From Monodelphis domestica (Eukaryota > Chordata > Mammalia > Didelphimorphia > Didelphidae): a stretch of DNA of 64,000 bases. The DNA is taken from positions 442,263,895 to 442,327,894 of the forward strand of contig NC_077227.1 in NCBI RefSeq assembly GCF_027887165.1. Direction: 5' to 3'. The notes below the pieces were generated by a model. That model was not told where the DNA came from. It ran no database searches and was given only the letters and a program-made list of their open reading frames with translations. This document shows, in pieces, positions 1 through 10,472 of the stretch. Made by a program: the position numbers and the translations under genes. How positions within the stretch are numbered: the stretch's first letter is position 1; every line of letters starts with the position of its first letter.

Positions 1-897
1 GATGGCTATCAAAGAGAAAGAAATATTCTACTATTTATCACTGAGAATTCAGTTACTTATTCAGATGGTTATTACAATACTACGATATATAGGAAACAGA
101 AAATCCTCAGTTCCCAATGGCTTAAAGACCTTTACCCCCCCCCCCAAAGCTACCTACCTTCATGTACTTTTTATCACTAACAAATTTATTAAATATTTTT
201 AAATAAAAAAATTTTTTAATGAGGAAAAATCCATTTTCTGTCCCTAATCCCACCAACCCAAACCTCCAACCCTGGAAAAGGGGAGGGGAACCCACCACTT
301 TTGTAATAAATATCAAAAGTCAAGCAAAACAAATTCTGTCTGGCCATTTCCAAAAAATTAATGTCTCAATAATTACCCTGAGTCCATCACTTCTCCTATA
401 AGTAGTGGGTAAGCACATATCATCCTATAATCCCAAGTATTTTAGCTAGTCAATAAAGCTTTATTTTGTCTCTACCTCTACTTCTACCCTTCCTGGAAAT
501 AAAAATTAATTTTAAATCCTTCACTTATCTAAATGTTAGCTGATTCTAATTTGCTTTTACCCACTCCATTAAATAACCTTTAAAATGAAAGGGAAGAGTG
601 AAATTATTCTAGGACTTGTATTTCAAGAAAGAAATAGAACTGTTTATCATCCATCTTATTAGAGATGAAATATCTCAATTAGTTTAGAACACATGGTAAT
701 ACTATCATTTATTTAGCCCATAAAAGATTACAGTACTATCCATTCTTCCTGTTAGTACTAAAGCTATTTGTTTCTTATTTTATAGGCAAATAGGTGAATA
801 AAAACACTGAAACATAAAGCAAAATGAAAGCAATGCCTTTCACTGGCTTTTTAGAACCCTTTTCAACAAAAGCAAAGGAAAGGAAGTGTTGGCATAC
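1..897 (-). other. DNAJA2: DNAJA2 intron 5 (partial)
   Basis: This is intronic sequence downstream of the exon 5 donor, which reads GTATGCC on the minus strand at 897-891. It is AT-rich, with a short poly-C run near 135-144 and an A/T-rich stretch near 200. No repeat family or gene was recognised. Confidence 0.8.
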
Positions 898-1031
898 CTT
901 CTCCGTTACAATCGGAGCACACAGACTGCATCTGCTGTACCATCCCAGGAGCCAGCTGTCTTATCATTATTCGTACACCTCGACCCCGACATGCACTACA
1001 TTTCTGAACAGCTCCTGTTTTGCCACCTTGG
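898..1031 (-). CDS. DNAJA2: DNAJA2 coding exon 5 (zinc-finger region)
   Basis: This 134-base exon encodes about 45 residues, beginning [18 protein letters not shown] and ending VCSDCNGE. It carries the second CxxCxGxG zinc-binding motif (CSACRGRG) and most of the third (CSDCNGEG, whose last Gly is completed in the next exon). The four CxxCxGxG repeats of type I DnaJ proteins bind two zinc ions and take part in substrate transfer to Hsp70. The acceptor reads CTTTAG before CCAAGG and the donor reads GAAG then GTATGCC. The phase joins exon 4, whose final two bases GG are completed to a Gly codon. A decayed second copy of this exon lies at 1748-1890. Confidence 0.97.
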
Positions 1032-1291
1032 CTAAAGATGAGGCAGATTTCTTAATGTAGGCCATTATACATACTTCACGACAAACTTAATAAGTCAAAG
1101 CGTGTTCTTCAACTTCATCTTAAACATACAATGTGTATTTGATTCATATTGGTTTTTCATAATTGTGTAAACTTCTTTATACTGGGTTGCTGCTTTCTTG
1201 AAAATAAAAACATCTTTAAATACTGCTTTATTTTTACAATAGCATGAATTTAGGAAATCTTCCTAATAAGACAAAAGAAAAATACACTTAC

Positions 1292-1372
1292 CCACTGCAA
1301 GCACTGCAAAGAACATTTTTGCTAAGTTGCAGTTTGGTGGTCTTGCCATTATAAAGATCTTCTAAAGATACC
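1292..1372 (-). CDS. DNAJA2: DNAJA2 coding exon 4
   Basis: This 81-base exon encodes VSLEDLYNGKTTKLQLSKN followed by VLCSACSG. It is the start of the client-binding region plus the first CxxCxGxG motif (CSACSGQG), which is completed by exon 5. The acceptor is TTTTCAG and the donor GTAAGTG. Both borders keep the reading frame with exons 3 and 5. The sequence matches mammalian DNAJA2 essentially without change. Confidence 0.97.
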
Positions 1373-1747
1373 CTGAAAATAGACAATATGTGTTTTTATA
1401 TCTAATTCCACAAAAGCTTCTTATAATACGAAGAAACCTTTAAAAACCAATTAAATCAAGTTTATTTTTGTGGCTAGAATATGAAGAAGTTGATTTTTTT
1501 ACTATCAGTAAAATGTTAAGTAGGACTTCTCATATACCAGAGTATAAAGCCAAGAGTGCTTTGGTTTCTGTTCCTCTAAATGCACTGATAAGCCTGTTGA
1601 CAGGAACATTCCATTATGGCTTAGAGGAGAGATTGGTAGCCAGGCAGTTTGTGGAGGGGTCTGACCATATTCAGATACGGGAGGCTTAGTGCATTTAAGT
1701 CTGTAGTATAGCAGATACAAAGAGAATCACCCTCTAGATTAAGTCAA

Positions 1748-1890
1748 ACAAAAAAGATGGCAATTTATTCTACTTCCTGTGTTTCAATTCTTTTCAACCA
1801 AATCACAGGAAAGGAAAATGGGCATACCTTCTCAAGTTGCAATCAGAGCACATTGCAACTGCTGTACTATCACTGGAGCCAAAAAGGACC
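1748..1890 (-). pseudogene. Decayed duplicate of DNAJA2 exon 5 with donor flank, inside intron 3
   Basis: About 100-140 bases here align with 819-955, which is exon 5 plus its downstream intron. Shared landmarks in order on the plus strand are CTTTTCAAC, GGAAAGGAA, GGCATACCTTCTC, CAATC(A/G)GAGCACA, CTGCTGTAC and GGAGCCA. The shared part includes the donor GGTATGCC and intronic bases beyond it, so the copy came from genomic DNA, not mRNA. Read as coding it is broken: a 4-base loss and a 1-base gain relative to exon 5 lie near the CSDC motif, with an in-frame TGA just before the donor. Similarity fades beyond 1890, in what would be the 5' part of the exon. It sits upstream of exon 4 in transcript order, so it is not a simple adjacent tandem exon. 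Confidence 0.75.
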
Positions 1891-2019
1891 ATTTAATCAT
1901 TCAACTTTAGGATGTCCACCTCTGTGTCTGAGCTGTCATGATGGGTGCTTCAATAGGTGGTTGAAGACCATCCTTAAGGCCTTCCACCTTTGCCACCTGT
2001 CCCTATGACCACTGTCCTC

Positions 2020-2260
2020 CCCTTGCTCTGGGAATGGTAATCAAACAAATACTCTCATTGCCTCTAGAAAGATCAATGAAATCAATAAACTCCTTTCATA
2101 TTCTTGAGGCTTCCCAAACCAAAATACCTACTTTGGTTACCACTTCTCATCAGAATGTAAATAAATTCCTTGAGGGCAGAGATAGCCTTCAACTTTATTC
2201 TCAGCAATTAGCACAGTGCTAGGCATAAAGTATCTAATACATGTTTTTCACTCAAATAAA
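2020..2260 (+). mobile_element. L2 LINE 3'-end fragment
   Basis: The fragment shows the L2 3' terminal pattern in order: a CAGAATGTAAA core, CCTTGAGGGCAGAGA, then TTAGCACAGTGCTAGGCATAAAG and a degraded AATA-rich end. It lies in DNAJA2 intron 3 in antisense to the gene. It is an ancient inactive relic. Confidence 0.7.
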
Positions 2261-4104
2261 GAAACCTTTGAAGACTATAGTAGATATAACTTCAAAAAAA
2301 AAATAAACCCTAAAGTTCCACAATCTTTATTCTAGCCAATTTCAAGGTAGTTTTTATAAACCTTTATGCAATGAAATATTTGAAAAATAATTATAAATGA
2401 GCAAGCATTTAGTAAAAAAAAAAAACCCACAAAACTACTTATACACAAAATAGTCTTTAACAACTATTTCCTGTTATACTTTACAATCTTTTGATGAACT
2501 GTCAGTTTTTAAGACTTGAAAAATCAATCACTCTGCAGTCAATTTAATGGTCATCACAATGGACAATCTGTCTGAACATGTGCTAGAAAACTTTCTATCT
2601 TAACAGAATCTACTAGATTTGTACTCTACTTGAGAACCCAAGATGGCCACCACAAATCCCTGAAAAAAAAGCAGAACTTTAGTTGGAGAATCAAACTAAT
2701 CCTAAATTCAATTCAGTTCAAAATGATCAATTTGTGCCACTAATGTGTAACAGGACCTACAGGACTTCCTGGATCAAACACTGAACAACATTTATAGTTG
2801 ATGGCATCTCTACAGCTCAGACAGTACTTCAAATTTGAAAATATCTAATGGTATTAAAGGTAAACATAGCAAAGAAATTTAATACGCATCCCAGTTCTTC
2901 TGGCTCTAAGTGACTTTAATATTACAAGTAATGGAGGAAACTCAATATCTTAAGATTGTTCAAAGAATTGCTAGTCATAAAACTGGAACTAAACAGGCAC
3001 AAGTTTTGTTCTAAGAAAATATAGAGGAACCATAAAACCAAGAGGTACAGTATTTTCAGCCATTAAAAAAAGCAAACTCCCAAACCACAACACTCCAAAT
3101 TATCTTAATATCAATCCTAGTCTCAAATTTGGAAGCTATAAAGATACAAAGGTATTTCATCTAAGAAAATGTAAGGGAAGCACAAAACCAAGAAATATAG
3201 TATTTTCAATCATTTTGACACCAAGGACTAATGATGATGGACTAAACCACTATTTTGACAGAGATCAAAATGAAGTTCAAATAAAAACAATGTGACTGTC
3301 TTTATACCTCACTAGAATAGGGCTGGATTTTTCATAAGGTTGCCTGCCCCCAAAGATTAAAAACCCCCAACAACAAACCACATCCTTTAAAAGTATTTTT
3401 GAAGATAAAAGACAAACTGATTAAGTTCATAAAAGCTTCTGTTTTTTATTCACATGTAAAAGCTAGATAACTGAAGTATTTGGATAATGACAGTACTTAA
3501 ATTTTCTGAAACTTGGAATTTCTCTGAAGTTATTGTTGGTCCACAAAACATTTAACAATTAATAAAACCTTCCATGTTACATAATGTGAAACAGCCATTT
3601 TCAAATCTTAAGAGGACTTCTAGATTCCAAGTGTAAGATCAAGGTCAGAAACTGATCATATGCTGGCAGGTTAGTGTAGGCTAAAAGCCAACATACTCTA
3701 CCAGAAACCAATTTAGGGCTTATGCGAAGATCAAATAATCTGTGATTTTACTTGTAAACAAAACCAACTGTCAGATGAAAATCACCCAACTTGATGGTTT
3801 CTAACCAAAGTTCAAATAAATATTTAATTGCTTCAAAACAAAACAGCCGTAGGTTTTGGTCATGTAACAAGCAGCCTCAGAAGCACTCTTCCAACATGTA
3901 GAAACTAAACACAGATCAAAATCTGAACTAAAATCCAGTCAAGTACCTCATTCTCATAATATTAGTTTCATGAAGGGGCATTAAAAAAACCCAACAAACC
4001 TTTTTCTGATACACACTATAGGTGTGTATTTATAGAAATGATTTTAAATTCTCAAATGAGTATATGAGTGATTAACAATTGGATTATTAAAAAAAAATAC
4101 TCAC
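2261..4104 (-). other. DNAJA2: DNAJA2 intron 3, remaining part
   Basis: AT-rich intron with no exon, RNA gene or repeat family that I could name. Two loosely similar segments near 3010-3070 and 3150-3210 share a run resembling AAGAAAATATAG(A/G)GGAA...AAAACCAAGA. They look like a short diverged internal duplication. Confidence 0.5.
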
Positions 4105-4328
4105 TTGAGTGGATGCATCATGTCCTCGCCTCTTCTTCTACCGTTTCGACTTCTATTTTGATTACCCATAAAACTGAACAATCCACCACCAAAAATGTGA
4201 GAAAAAATATCATCCATGCCACTGCCTCCACCACTACCTTCTCGAAGGCCTTGTTCTCCATAGCGATCATATAACTCTCGTTTCTCAGGATTTGATAAAA
4301 CTTCATATGCAAAACTTATTTCTTTGAA
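4105..4328 (-). CDS. DNAJA2: DNAJA2 coding exon 3 (end of J domain, G/F linker)
   Basis: This 224-base exon begins [20 protein letters not shown], which is helices III-IV of the J domain. It continues through the glycine-rich segment [20 protein letters not shown] and [20 protein letters not shown] to GEDMMHPLK. The Gly/Phe-rich linker controls client handling by class A J-proteins. The acceptor is TTTTGTAG and the donor AA then GTGAGT. Compared with the human protein as I remember it, small changes lie in the linker (for example Ser for Gly after LF, and Asn for Ser before RSRN). The frame is intact. Confidence 0.97.
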
Positions 4329-5250
4329 CTACAAAAGAAAATAAAAACAAGTAAGTTTTAGTGCTAGAAAGAACCTAGAGTCCTTTTTAGTTTCTCTCAT
4401 ATTTGGAAGAGACAGGATTAGAATCTGGATCCTCTAATTTTTTTTAGAATTCTCTGTATTACATCTGCTTTCTCAGGCTTTTAGAAGGGGGAAAAAAAAA
4501 CCCCCACCATCAACTCTCCAGTACCATGGTAATAAAGATTAAAATATTTTAATTTTGTTTTATATTTTCTCCCTGCAGCAAAATGACCCTCTGAATTTGT
4601 TTTGCTTTGGCTAACTTTGCTTTCATTCAAGTTTAAGCAGATAGAACCTCTAATTAAATAAAAACCTGCTGTAATGTATCCAAATATTGATAACCAAAAC
4701 TTACAGGAGATAAGAGTTGATAGTTCAAGGTTGTTATTTTACACATGAGCAAACAAAGGCCCAGAAAACTTAAATGATTTGCTCAAGGTGACATCTGTAA
4801 TAAGTTTTTTCTATTATATTATCATGTCTCTCTACTTTTGCTCATGCTGTTTTTTTTTTTAAAACATATTTTAGGAACTGTCTTTTCTCCGCTCACTGAA
4901 TCATTGACCATTCCCCCTTAATGTCTCACCATAGTCTATAAATGCCATAAGGACAAAGGCATTTACTATGATGATTTAGGGAGGAGAATCCAAGATTATG
5001 TAGCTTTAAAGCCCAAAGTATTAGAAGCTACAATTTTTAGATCATAATTACTTCTAGTTTTACCACCTTCAACTCTTTAAAAAGTGTTTCCACTATACAA
5101 CTACATTACTCTTCATGTCAATAAGACCTGGTATTGTTAGCATAAATATGAGAAGATTTTCATTTCAAAAGAAACCATTCAGAGTAAAAGTGAAAAGTGA
5201 AACACCTTGGAAAATGAAAAAAAAAAAAACCACAAACATCTAAAACTTAC
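4329..5250 (-). other. DNAJA2: DNAJA2 intron 2, with a MIR-like remnant
   Basis: The intron is bounded by GTAAGT (5250-5245) and TTTTGTAG. About 4728-4803 resembles a MIR or related SINE core in antisense sense (ACACATGAGCAAACAAAGGC, then GATTTGCTCAAGGTGACA). The rest is AT-rich sequence without recognised content. Confidence 0.65.
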
Positions 5251-5310
5251 TTTGTCCCCAGCATTTGGATTCTTATCAGGGTGGTATTCCTTGGCCAACT
5301 TTCTATATGC
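5251..5310 (-). CDS. DNAJA2: DNAJA2 coding exon 2 (HPD motif)
   Basis: This 60-base exon encodes [20 protein letters not shown]. It contains helix II of the J domain and the invariant HPD tripeptide that contacts Hsp70 and triggers ATP hydrolysis. Both borders are phase 0 (AAG AAG joined to GCA; AAA joined to TTC). The acceptor ends CAAAG and the donor is GTAAGT. The sequence matches mammalian DNAJA2 throughout. Confidence 0.98.
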
Positions 5311-7132
5311 CTTTGAGAAAGGACAACAAAAAGTTATTCACAGGAACAGTCAAGACAAATTTAACTTGCATGTGTTTTGGGGAAGAAATCTTAAGTAAAA
5401 AAAAAAAACAGCAAAAACCCCACTGGTTTATATCCTAAATACATGCCTCTTTTCCATTAAGGTACTTATTTAATAATTTCAGTTTCAATATCATTTGCTT
5501 ATGTAACCAAAATATCCCATGGTTACAATTATTGTTGAAGAGTTAAAAATGAGATACAAATAATACAGTTAAAATATAATGTGAACATTGTTTCATTCTC
5601 TCACTTATTCTTGAGTGTTTTATTGAAAGGAAATATAATAAAGGCAAATAAATAAATGTTAGTGCTAGTAGTTAATGAATATTCTGAATGGACTGTAAAT
5701 AAACGGGCTCCAGTAGAAGTCTGAGGGACAGATTCTCCCTCAAAATCAGGAACTGAGCAAAATGAAACTACTGAGTAGTCTTCCAATTTGTTTTCATACA
5801 AGAATACTCTGGCTAATTTAAATGATATGGTGTCTCAGTAAAAATGGATAACATACTAAACTATGCGGTTAAATATGTATTTTACTAAAGACTTCAAGCA
5901 GAGAAATGAATTATATAATAGTAAAGAACTTCCGGTAAGGTGACAGGAAGCCCATTTTTCTGAGATTTTACTCCCAGTAGTCCTCAGCCTTATTGCTGAG
6001 GGCAATTCCATTTCACCCAGCTCACAAACTTTGATACTACCTCCAAACAATGCCGTGAAAATTAACAAAAAAATCTTAAGTCCTCTGAAATTTTCAGATG
6101 AAAGACTGCAGCATAATAAAGAAATAATGTCTTCCATTTCTATTTATGTGAGGGCTTCAGAGTTTACTTCAGACTAAGTGCTAGTTTCATACCAGGGGAA
6201 CCAACAATTTGAATGACCAGGCTTCACAACAATGCACCACAACATGCCCATGTACGACGCCCCAGTTTAATCATCCATGCCGAGGCATTTGCATGGTATG
6301 AAACAGCAACAGCGCCCACGAAAACAGTTCTCACATCATTCACGGATGCTCCAATGTCGGTAGGAGCTCGGAGCCAGGTGACACAAGGAGCCCTTTCCTA
6401 GTACCACCCCTAAAGTCCTCGAAAGGGGGGAAAGGGTTTTGACAGAGTGCAAAGATCCTTTCCCAACTAGCCGTCCTCATCTCCCCTTTTTCCCCAGTCC
6501 AAACGCACACACCCCCTTTTATCTTTGGCTACTTTAGTAAGGTGGAGATAAAAGGCCAGGCCGAGGATGCACCCATGTGCATTGGTTCAACCTGTTCTTC
6601 AAGGGGTGGTGACCTCCGCGCCGGGATGCGAGAGGTGGGGCGGTTAGGGGCCAGCCACAGGGCGGAGGTTTCAGCGCCTGGGCCTCAGGGGTGTTCCCTG
6701 TTTAGGGGAAGGTGCAGCATGAAAAACGAGTGGGAGGACCCAAGTCGGCTCCCCGGGGAGCCCCGGCCTCCATTTCCGCCCGGCATCGCTGCTCCCAAGG
6801 TCAGCAGGATGAGCAGGATCCGAAAGGGGGGGATGAGGGGGGGCGAAGCACCGGTGCGACGGAGGCAGGAAGCCGGAGGAGGAAGGGAGCCGCCTGGAGG
6901 CCGAGGCCCTGGCGCCGCATGTGGGCCGCATCCAGGCCTGCTCCGTTTTCGCTGGCTGGCCCCGCGCAGTCTCAGACTCCGGACACGATACAAATCCTCA
7001 TGGGGCCAGGCCTGCTCGCCTCGCTGGGACTGCTCAGCCCTCAGCCCGCCCCGCGCCAGGCCCGAATGCGAGTCCCAGCCCCCCACCGCCCGCCGGCCAG
7101 CCCCGTACTGCACCGCCCGCGCATGCCGCTAC
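5311..7132 (-). other. DNAJA2: DNAJA2 intron 1
   Basis: First intron, from the GTAGCGGC donor at 7132 to the exon 2 acceptor. The first 500 bases after the donor are very GC-rich and CpG-dense, part of the promoter island. The remainder is ordinary AT-rich sequence. Long open frames between 6540 and 7140 come from GC content and were not taken as genes. No repeats were recognised. Confidence 0.8.
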
Positions 7133-7210
7133 CTTCTTGAGTTCGTTCTCGCTGGCGCCTGGGGGGACTCCAAGGATGTCGTAAAGCTTTGTATCGGCCA
7201 CGTTCGCCAT
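7133..7210 (-). CDS. DNAJA2: DNAJA2 coding exon 1 (start codon and J-domain N-terminus)
   Basis: This exon encodes the 26 residues beginning MANVADTKLYDILGVPPGAS and ending ENELKK. It is helix I of the J domain and is identical to the known mammalian N-terminus. The start at 7210-7208 (GCGATGG context on the minus strand) was chosen by that match. The exon ends AAG AAG before a GTAGCGG donor and joins exon 2 in phase 0. Upstream on the same strand lies a triplet-repeat 5' UTR. The main frame stays open upstream through the repeat as far as about 7384 but without an AUG. Confidence 0.98.
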
Positions 7211-7268
7211 CGCTGGGCAGAGGGCGGGAGACTGCAGAAAGCGGTGGCGAACCGGGGGCCTTGAGCAG

Positions 7269-7285
7269 CGGCGGCGGCGGCGGCG

Positions 7286-7316
<31 letters not shown>

Positions 7317-7319
7317 CAG
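7269..7319 (-). repeat. CGG/CAG triplet tract in DNAJA2 5' UTR
   Basis: On the plus strand six CGG units (7269-7286) are followed by nine uninterrupted CAG units (7287-7313), then TAG and CAG. In the mRNA this is a (CUG)n(CCG)n tract about 60 bases upstream of the start codon. Depending on frame it would read Cys/Arg, Ala or Leu/Pro. Length polymorphism is expected at such a tract. Confidence 0.9.
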
Positions 7320-7390
7320 CGGCTGAGGAGAAGGAGACGCGAGAGGAGGAGGGAAGAAGAGGCGGGGCTGAACTCTGACCCCACGTATAG

Positions 7391-7505
7391 CGTCGGAAGC
7401 TAACCCCGCCCCTTGGGCGCCGGACGCGCCGGCGCAACCAAGCCCCGCCCATCCGGGAGACGGTTGGGATCGGCAGTTGGAGGACTGGCTATTGGGGGCG
7501 GGGAG
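7391..7505 (-). promoter_or_regulatory. DNAJA2 core promoter elements
   Basis: Three GC (Sp1-type) boxes are visible at 7404-7412, 7443-7450 and 7494-7503. A CCAAT box in gene orientation lies at 7495-7491, next to the outermost GC box. No TATA box lies at a fitting place. This is a TATA-less GC-box/CCAAT arrangement typical of a CpG-island promoter. The true start site is unknown and is inferred to lie somewhere around 7330-7400. Confidence 0.65.
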
Positions 7506-7530
7506 GGAATCTGGTTTACGGTGGGACTGA

Positions 7531-9778
7531 CTTTCGTGGGTCTTATGGTCGAATATATATCAGAGGGTTTTTTTTTTTATTTTCGGGGTGTAAAAAACTA
7601 GGAAAAACTTCAGAACTCCCCTCAAATTCGGAAAAACGCTCACGCGTCATGAGGGCTGCGGGGGACTTTGGAAACGTCAAGTCCTGACTTCTCGGTTTTG
7701 CAGATAGGGAAACTGAGGCTCAGAGAGAAGGGAAGTGATTGGGAACCCCACCACCACCCCGAGTCTTTCCAGTTGTGATTTATTACGGCTGGAAGGGATA
7801 TTAGGAAACCCCCTCACTTTTACTGTCTTCCAGACCTGTGACTTTATCCACGTGGGGACTTCACGGATGCGCACTGACAACTTTCCTGTAACTTGTAGTC
7901 AGAGTTAAGTTGTCTTGGACACGAAGGTTAGTTCCCACGGCCCCACAGTTTGTGTGAAAGTCAGAATTTGAACCTAGGTCTTCCTGCCTCCAGGAGCAGC
8001 CTCGTTCGTGTCTCCTCTTTTACTTTCCTTTAATATCTCTCAAATTGCGAAACACTTCTTGTTCATTTGATTTTTAATGAATTGCTTTTGTCCATGTGTT
8101 GCCCCATCTTCACACCTAATGACAAAATGTTTACCTCTTACGTTATGGAATTTTTCTCTTTTATTATCTAGCCAGGGTTTTCTTCAATCCTTTGCCCTAC
8201 TGGACACCTTTTCCCCCTTCCACATTTAAAACTCGTGGTCCTCTGTCCTTTTCTCAATTTTTTTCTCCACCTCCCTACCATCTTGACAAAGTTAGTTTCT
8301 ATCTTTGAATTTCATCTTTCAGAATGAATAGAGATTAGTTTTTTCTATTGGGTTAGGTTTTAGTGTTTGAAGGGGAGGGGGGAACACTGTATATTGTCTC
8401 AGTTTTAATTGTATTGAGAAAGAAGGTGAGGAAATTCCTTCCTCAACTCTTGTTCATTAACTTTAGGATGGTGCCAGGTAAATATAATTTTCTCCTTTGT
8501 TTCATTGTAGCCTACTTGGTTATTTGTGAATAATAGGCCAACAATCTTTGTCTTGGGGAATTGAGGCCAACTTTGTCTCCTTTTGACACTGTAATTCCAC
8601 TTCATTTAGTCCCATGTTACCTGTTGGTTACCATGTACCAAGTCACAACCATTTATGCACTAACTACTAAGTTTTTTCAACTATTTGCTTTTTTTTTTTT
8701 GTGGTACCTTGGACTCTGGCTCCACATTTAGCCTGCTTAATTAAAAGAAAGGCCTTTATCACACTTGTTTCTGGCATTGTAAAGTGCTGAGTCACAGTGC
8801 AGCTGAGAACTGAGATAATTCTGCAAGTGATTTAAAGTTCAAGTCTAGAGGCATTTCAAATTTCTGCCAGGTTTATTTTGTTGCTTCATTTCTTTGTATA
8901 CTTACGTAGGGGATGGGAATGGGAAAGAAAGGGAAGGAAGGATATTGCAACATTTACAAAATGTTTGCTTATAAATTTAGTCCAGAAGCCTTTAGTGCTG
9001 AAGCATTAAGGGAATCCTGTATACCTAATTCTTGTTACTCCTGGAAGGGCAATATTGCATTTTGTAATTTGGCAAAGTTTAAGAGACTGAGGCACTTATC
9101 TACAATCACAAAGCTAATAAGTCTCTGAAGCTAGATTTGAAATCAGGTATTCCTTGACTAGATCTAAGGCCTCTTTCCACTGTGATACCTAACTCTGTGT
9201 TGTCTCTTCTCTCTCTCTCTACCTAAGTACCTATCTAATCCTATGATAAAACTACCTTTTTATATGGCAACTAATTAAGTAGCATTTTTGTAATACTATT
9301 ATAGTCTATAGCTATTTACATTTAAATGAGATAATTTATATGTAAAACTTTGTTAATCTTAAAGCAATATAGACTAGGATCCTAATGGTTTTTGTCCTAT
9401 GTATGGCAAGACCAATGATCCAAGACTGTGTCTTCTAACCTGAATGGGAAAGACTGGATATTAGAGTTCTATTGTATCTTTGCCCTGCTAAATTATTATT
9501 GCTGCAGAAGTTAACTTTTGTCAATGCCAACTCAGAACAAGAATGTGAAAATAATAGACCGTGTCAATGACAGAATTTCTTTGTGTCAATAGCTAAATTT
9601 GATCAACAATTAAACTGTATAATAACTTCTTTAGTTATTAAGGGCTTAGGTTAGTAAGGGCTTTAGATTCTAAAAAGCCCTTTCATTTCTATAGTAAGAT
9701 ATCATATCTCTTTCCCTCTTCAAACCAATTAATATTTAATGCTTCAGTCAACTCTTTTTAAAGTACTAAATTTATGAT
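7531..9778. other. Intergenic stretch with SINE remnants
   Basis: No gene was recognised. MIR-like remnants in reverse orientation are visible at about 7690-7740 (AGGGAAACTGAGGCTCAGAG), 7960-8000 (TTTGAACCTAGGTCTTCCTG) and 9075-9185 (GAGACTGAGGCACTTATC ... GATTTGAAATCAGGTATTCC). The remainder appears to be single-copy AT-rich sequence. Confidence 0.6.
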
Positions 9779-10007
9779 CCTAACCAATTTTTTTTTAATA
9801 TATTTTATTTGATCATTTCCAAGCATTATTCGTTAAAGACATAGATCATTTTCTTTTCCTCCCCCCCACCCCCCATAGCCGACGCGCAAGTCCACTGGGC
9901 ATTAGATGTTTTCTTGATTTGAACCCATTGCTTTGTTGATAGTATTTGCATTAGAGTGTTCATTCAGAGTCTATCCTCTGTCATGTCCCCTCAACCTAAC
10001 CAATTTT
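9779..10007 (-). mobile_element. 5'-truncated L1 (3' UTR only) with 13-bp target-site duplication
   Basis: The sequence CCTAACCAATTTT occurs at 9779-9791 and again at 9995-10007. Between them is about 200 bp that matches, in reverse, the 3' UTR of the marsupial L1 family also seen at 63400-63758 and 22739-22898 (a T-rich tail, then CCACTGGGCATTAGATG, and GTTTTCTTGATTTGAACCCA). Exact duplications and a tail at the expected end make this a clean target-primed insertion. Confidence 0.85.
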
Positions 10008-10146
10008 CTAAATAGAAATGAAGAAACTTTGATTGCATCAGTACTTGAAGCTGTACTTTAACAAAATTTTTCCTATACAATATTATTATTCCAGATAAAA
10101 TTAGGATGAAATTGTTGGCCAGAGAAACTCAAGACAATAATAGTAT

Positions 10147-10147
<1 letters not shown>

Positions 10148-10203
<56 letters not shown>
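10148..10203. repeat. TA/TG dinucleotide microsatellite
   Basis: Compound simple repeat: a short TA run, then about 13 TG units, then about 10 TA units. Confidence 0.95.
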
Positions 10204-10472
10204 GGTAAAGGGTTTTGATCTGTTGGTTGCGATTTGTTAATGGAAGGAATAGCCACACTTAGAAAATCACAGATCTTTGGGATCTTGAAGAAAAACAACA
10301 AAAGTATGTAAATTTAAGACTAAATCTAAGAAAAATCTGTCATACTTCTTGTTTGCAACGGCAGTATGACAGTTGAAAGTACTTTAGGTAGGGTTATTAA
10401 CCTTTCAACTTTTAGGAGATCATATTAGTTTTTCCTATAGCATTCTCCAAGTCTGAATGTTATTTATCTTTA

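Larger units (their letters stand above)
1..7400 (-). other. DNAJA2: DNAJA2 locus, 5' half (exons 1-5 and introns)
   Basis: DNAJA2 is a type I (DnaJ-class A) Hsp40 co-chaperone of the cytosol. Its J domain stimulates Hsp70 ATPase and its zinc-finger and C-terminal domains hold unfolded clients. Five coding exons in the minus direction join in frame with GT-AG borders to give roughly residues 1-193 of a protein about 412 residues long in mammals. The order is J domain, G/F linker, then zinc-finger motifs. Exons 6 onward lie left of position 1. Introns are 5311-7132, 4329-5250, 1373-4104, 1032-1291 and from before 1 to 897. The 5' limit at 7400 is a guess: no transcription start can be read from sequence. 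In human, NETO2 lies upstream of DNAJA2, but nothing of it was recognised on the right. Confidence 0.97.
6590..7530. promoter_or_regulatory. CpG island over DNAJA2 exon 1
   Basis: CpG dinucleotides and G+C rise sharply from about 6590, peak around exon 1 and the 5' UTR, and fall off after about 7530. This is the usual unmethylated promoter island of a housekeeping chaperone gene. The limits were judged by eye. Confidence 0.85.

Noticed and set aside
6542-7264. Long plus-strand open frame of 240 codons over the CpG island
   Set aside because: It is antisense to DNAJA2 exon 1 and its promoter, with GC-driven lack of stops, Pro/Arg/Gly-rich nonsense composition and no recognisable domain.
7413-7601. 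Divergent gene starting upstream of DNAJA2 on the plus strand
   Set aside because: A short open frame with no splice support or known product. The GC boxes are explained by the DNAJA2 promoter.
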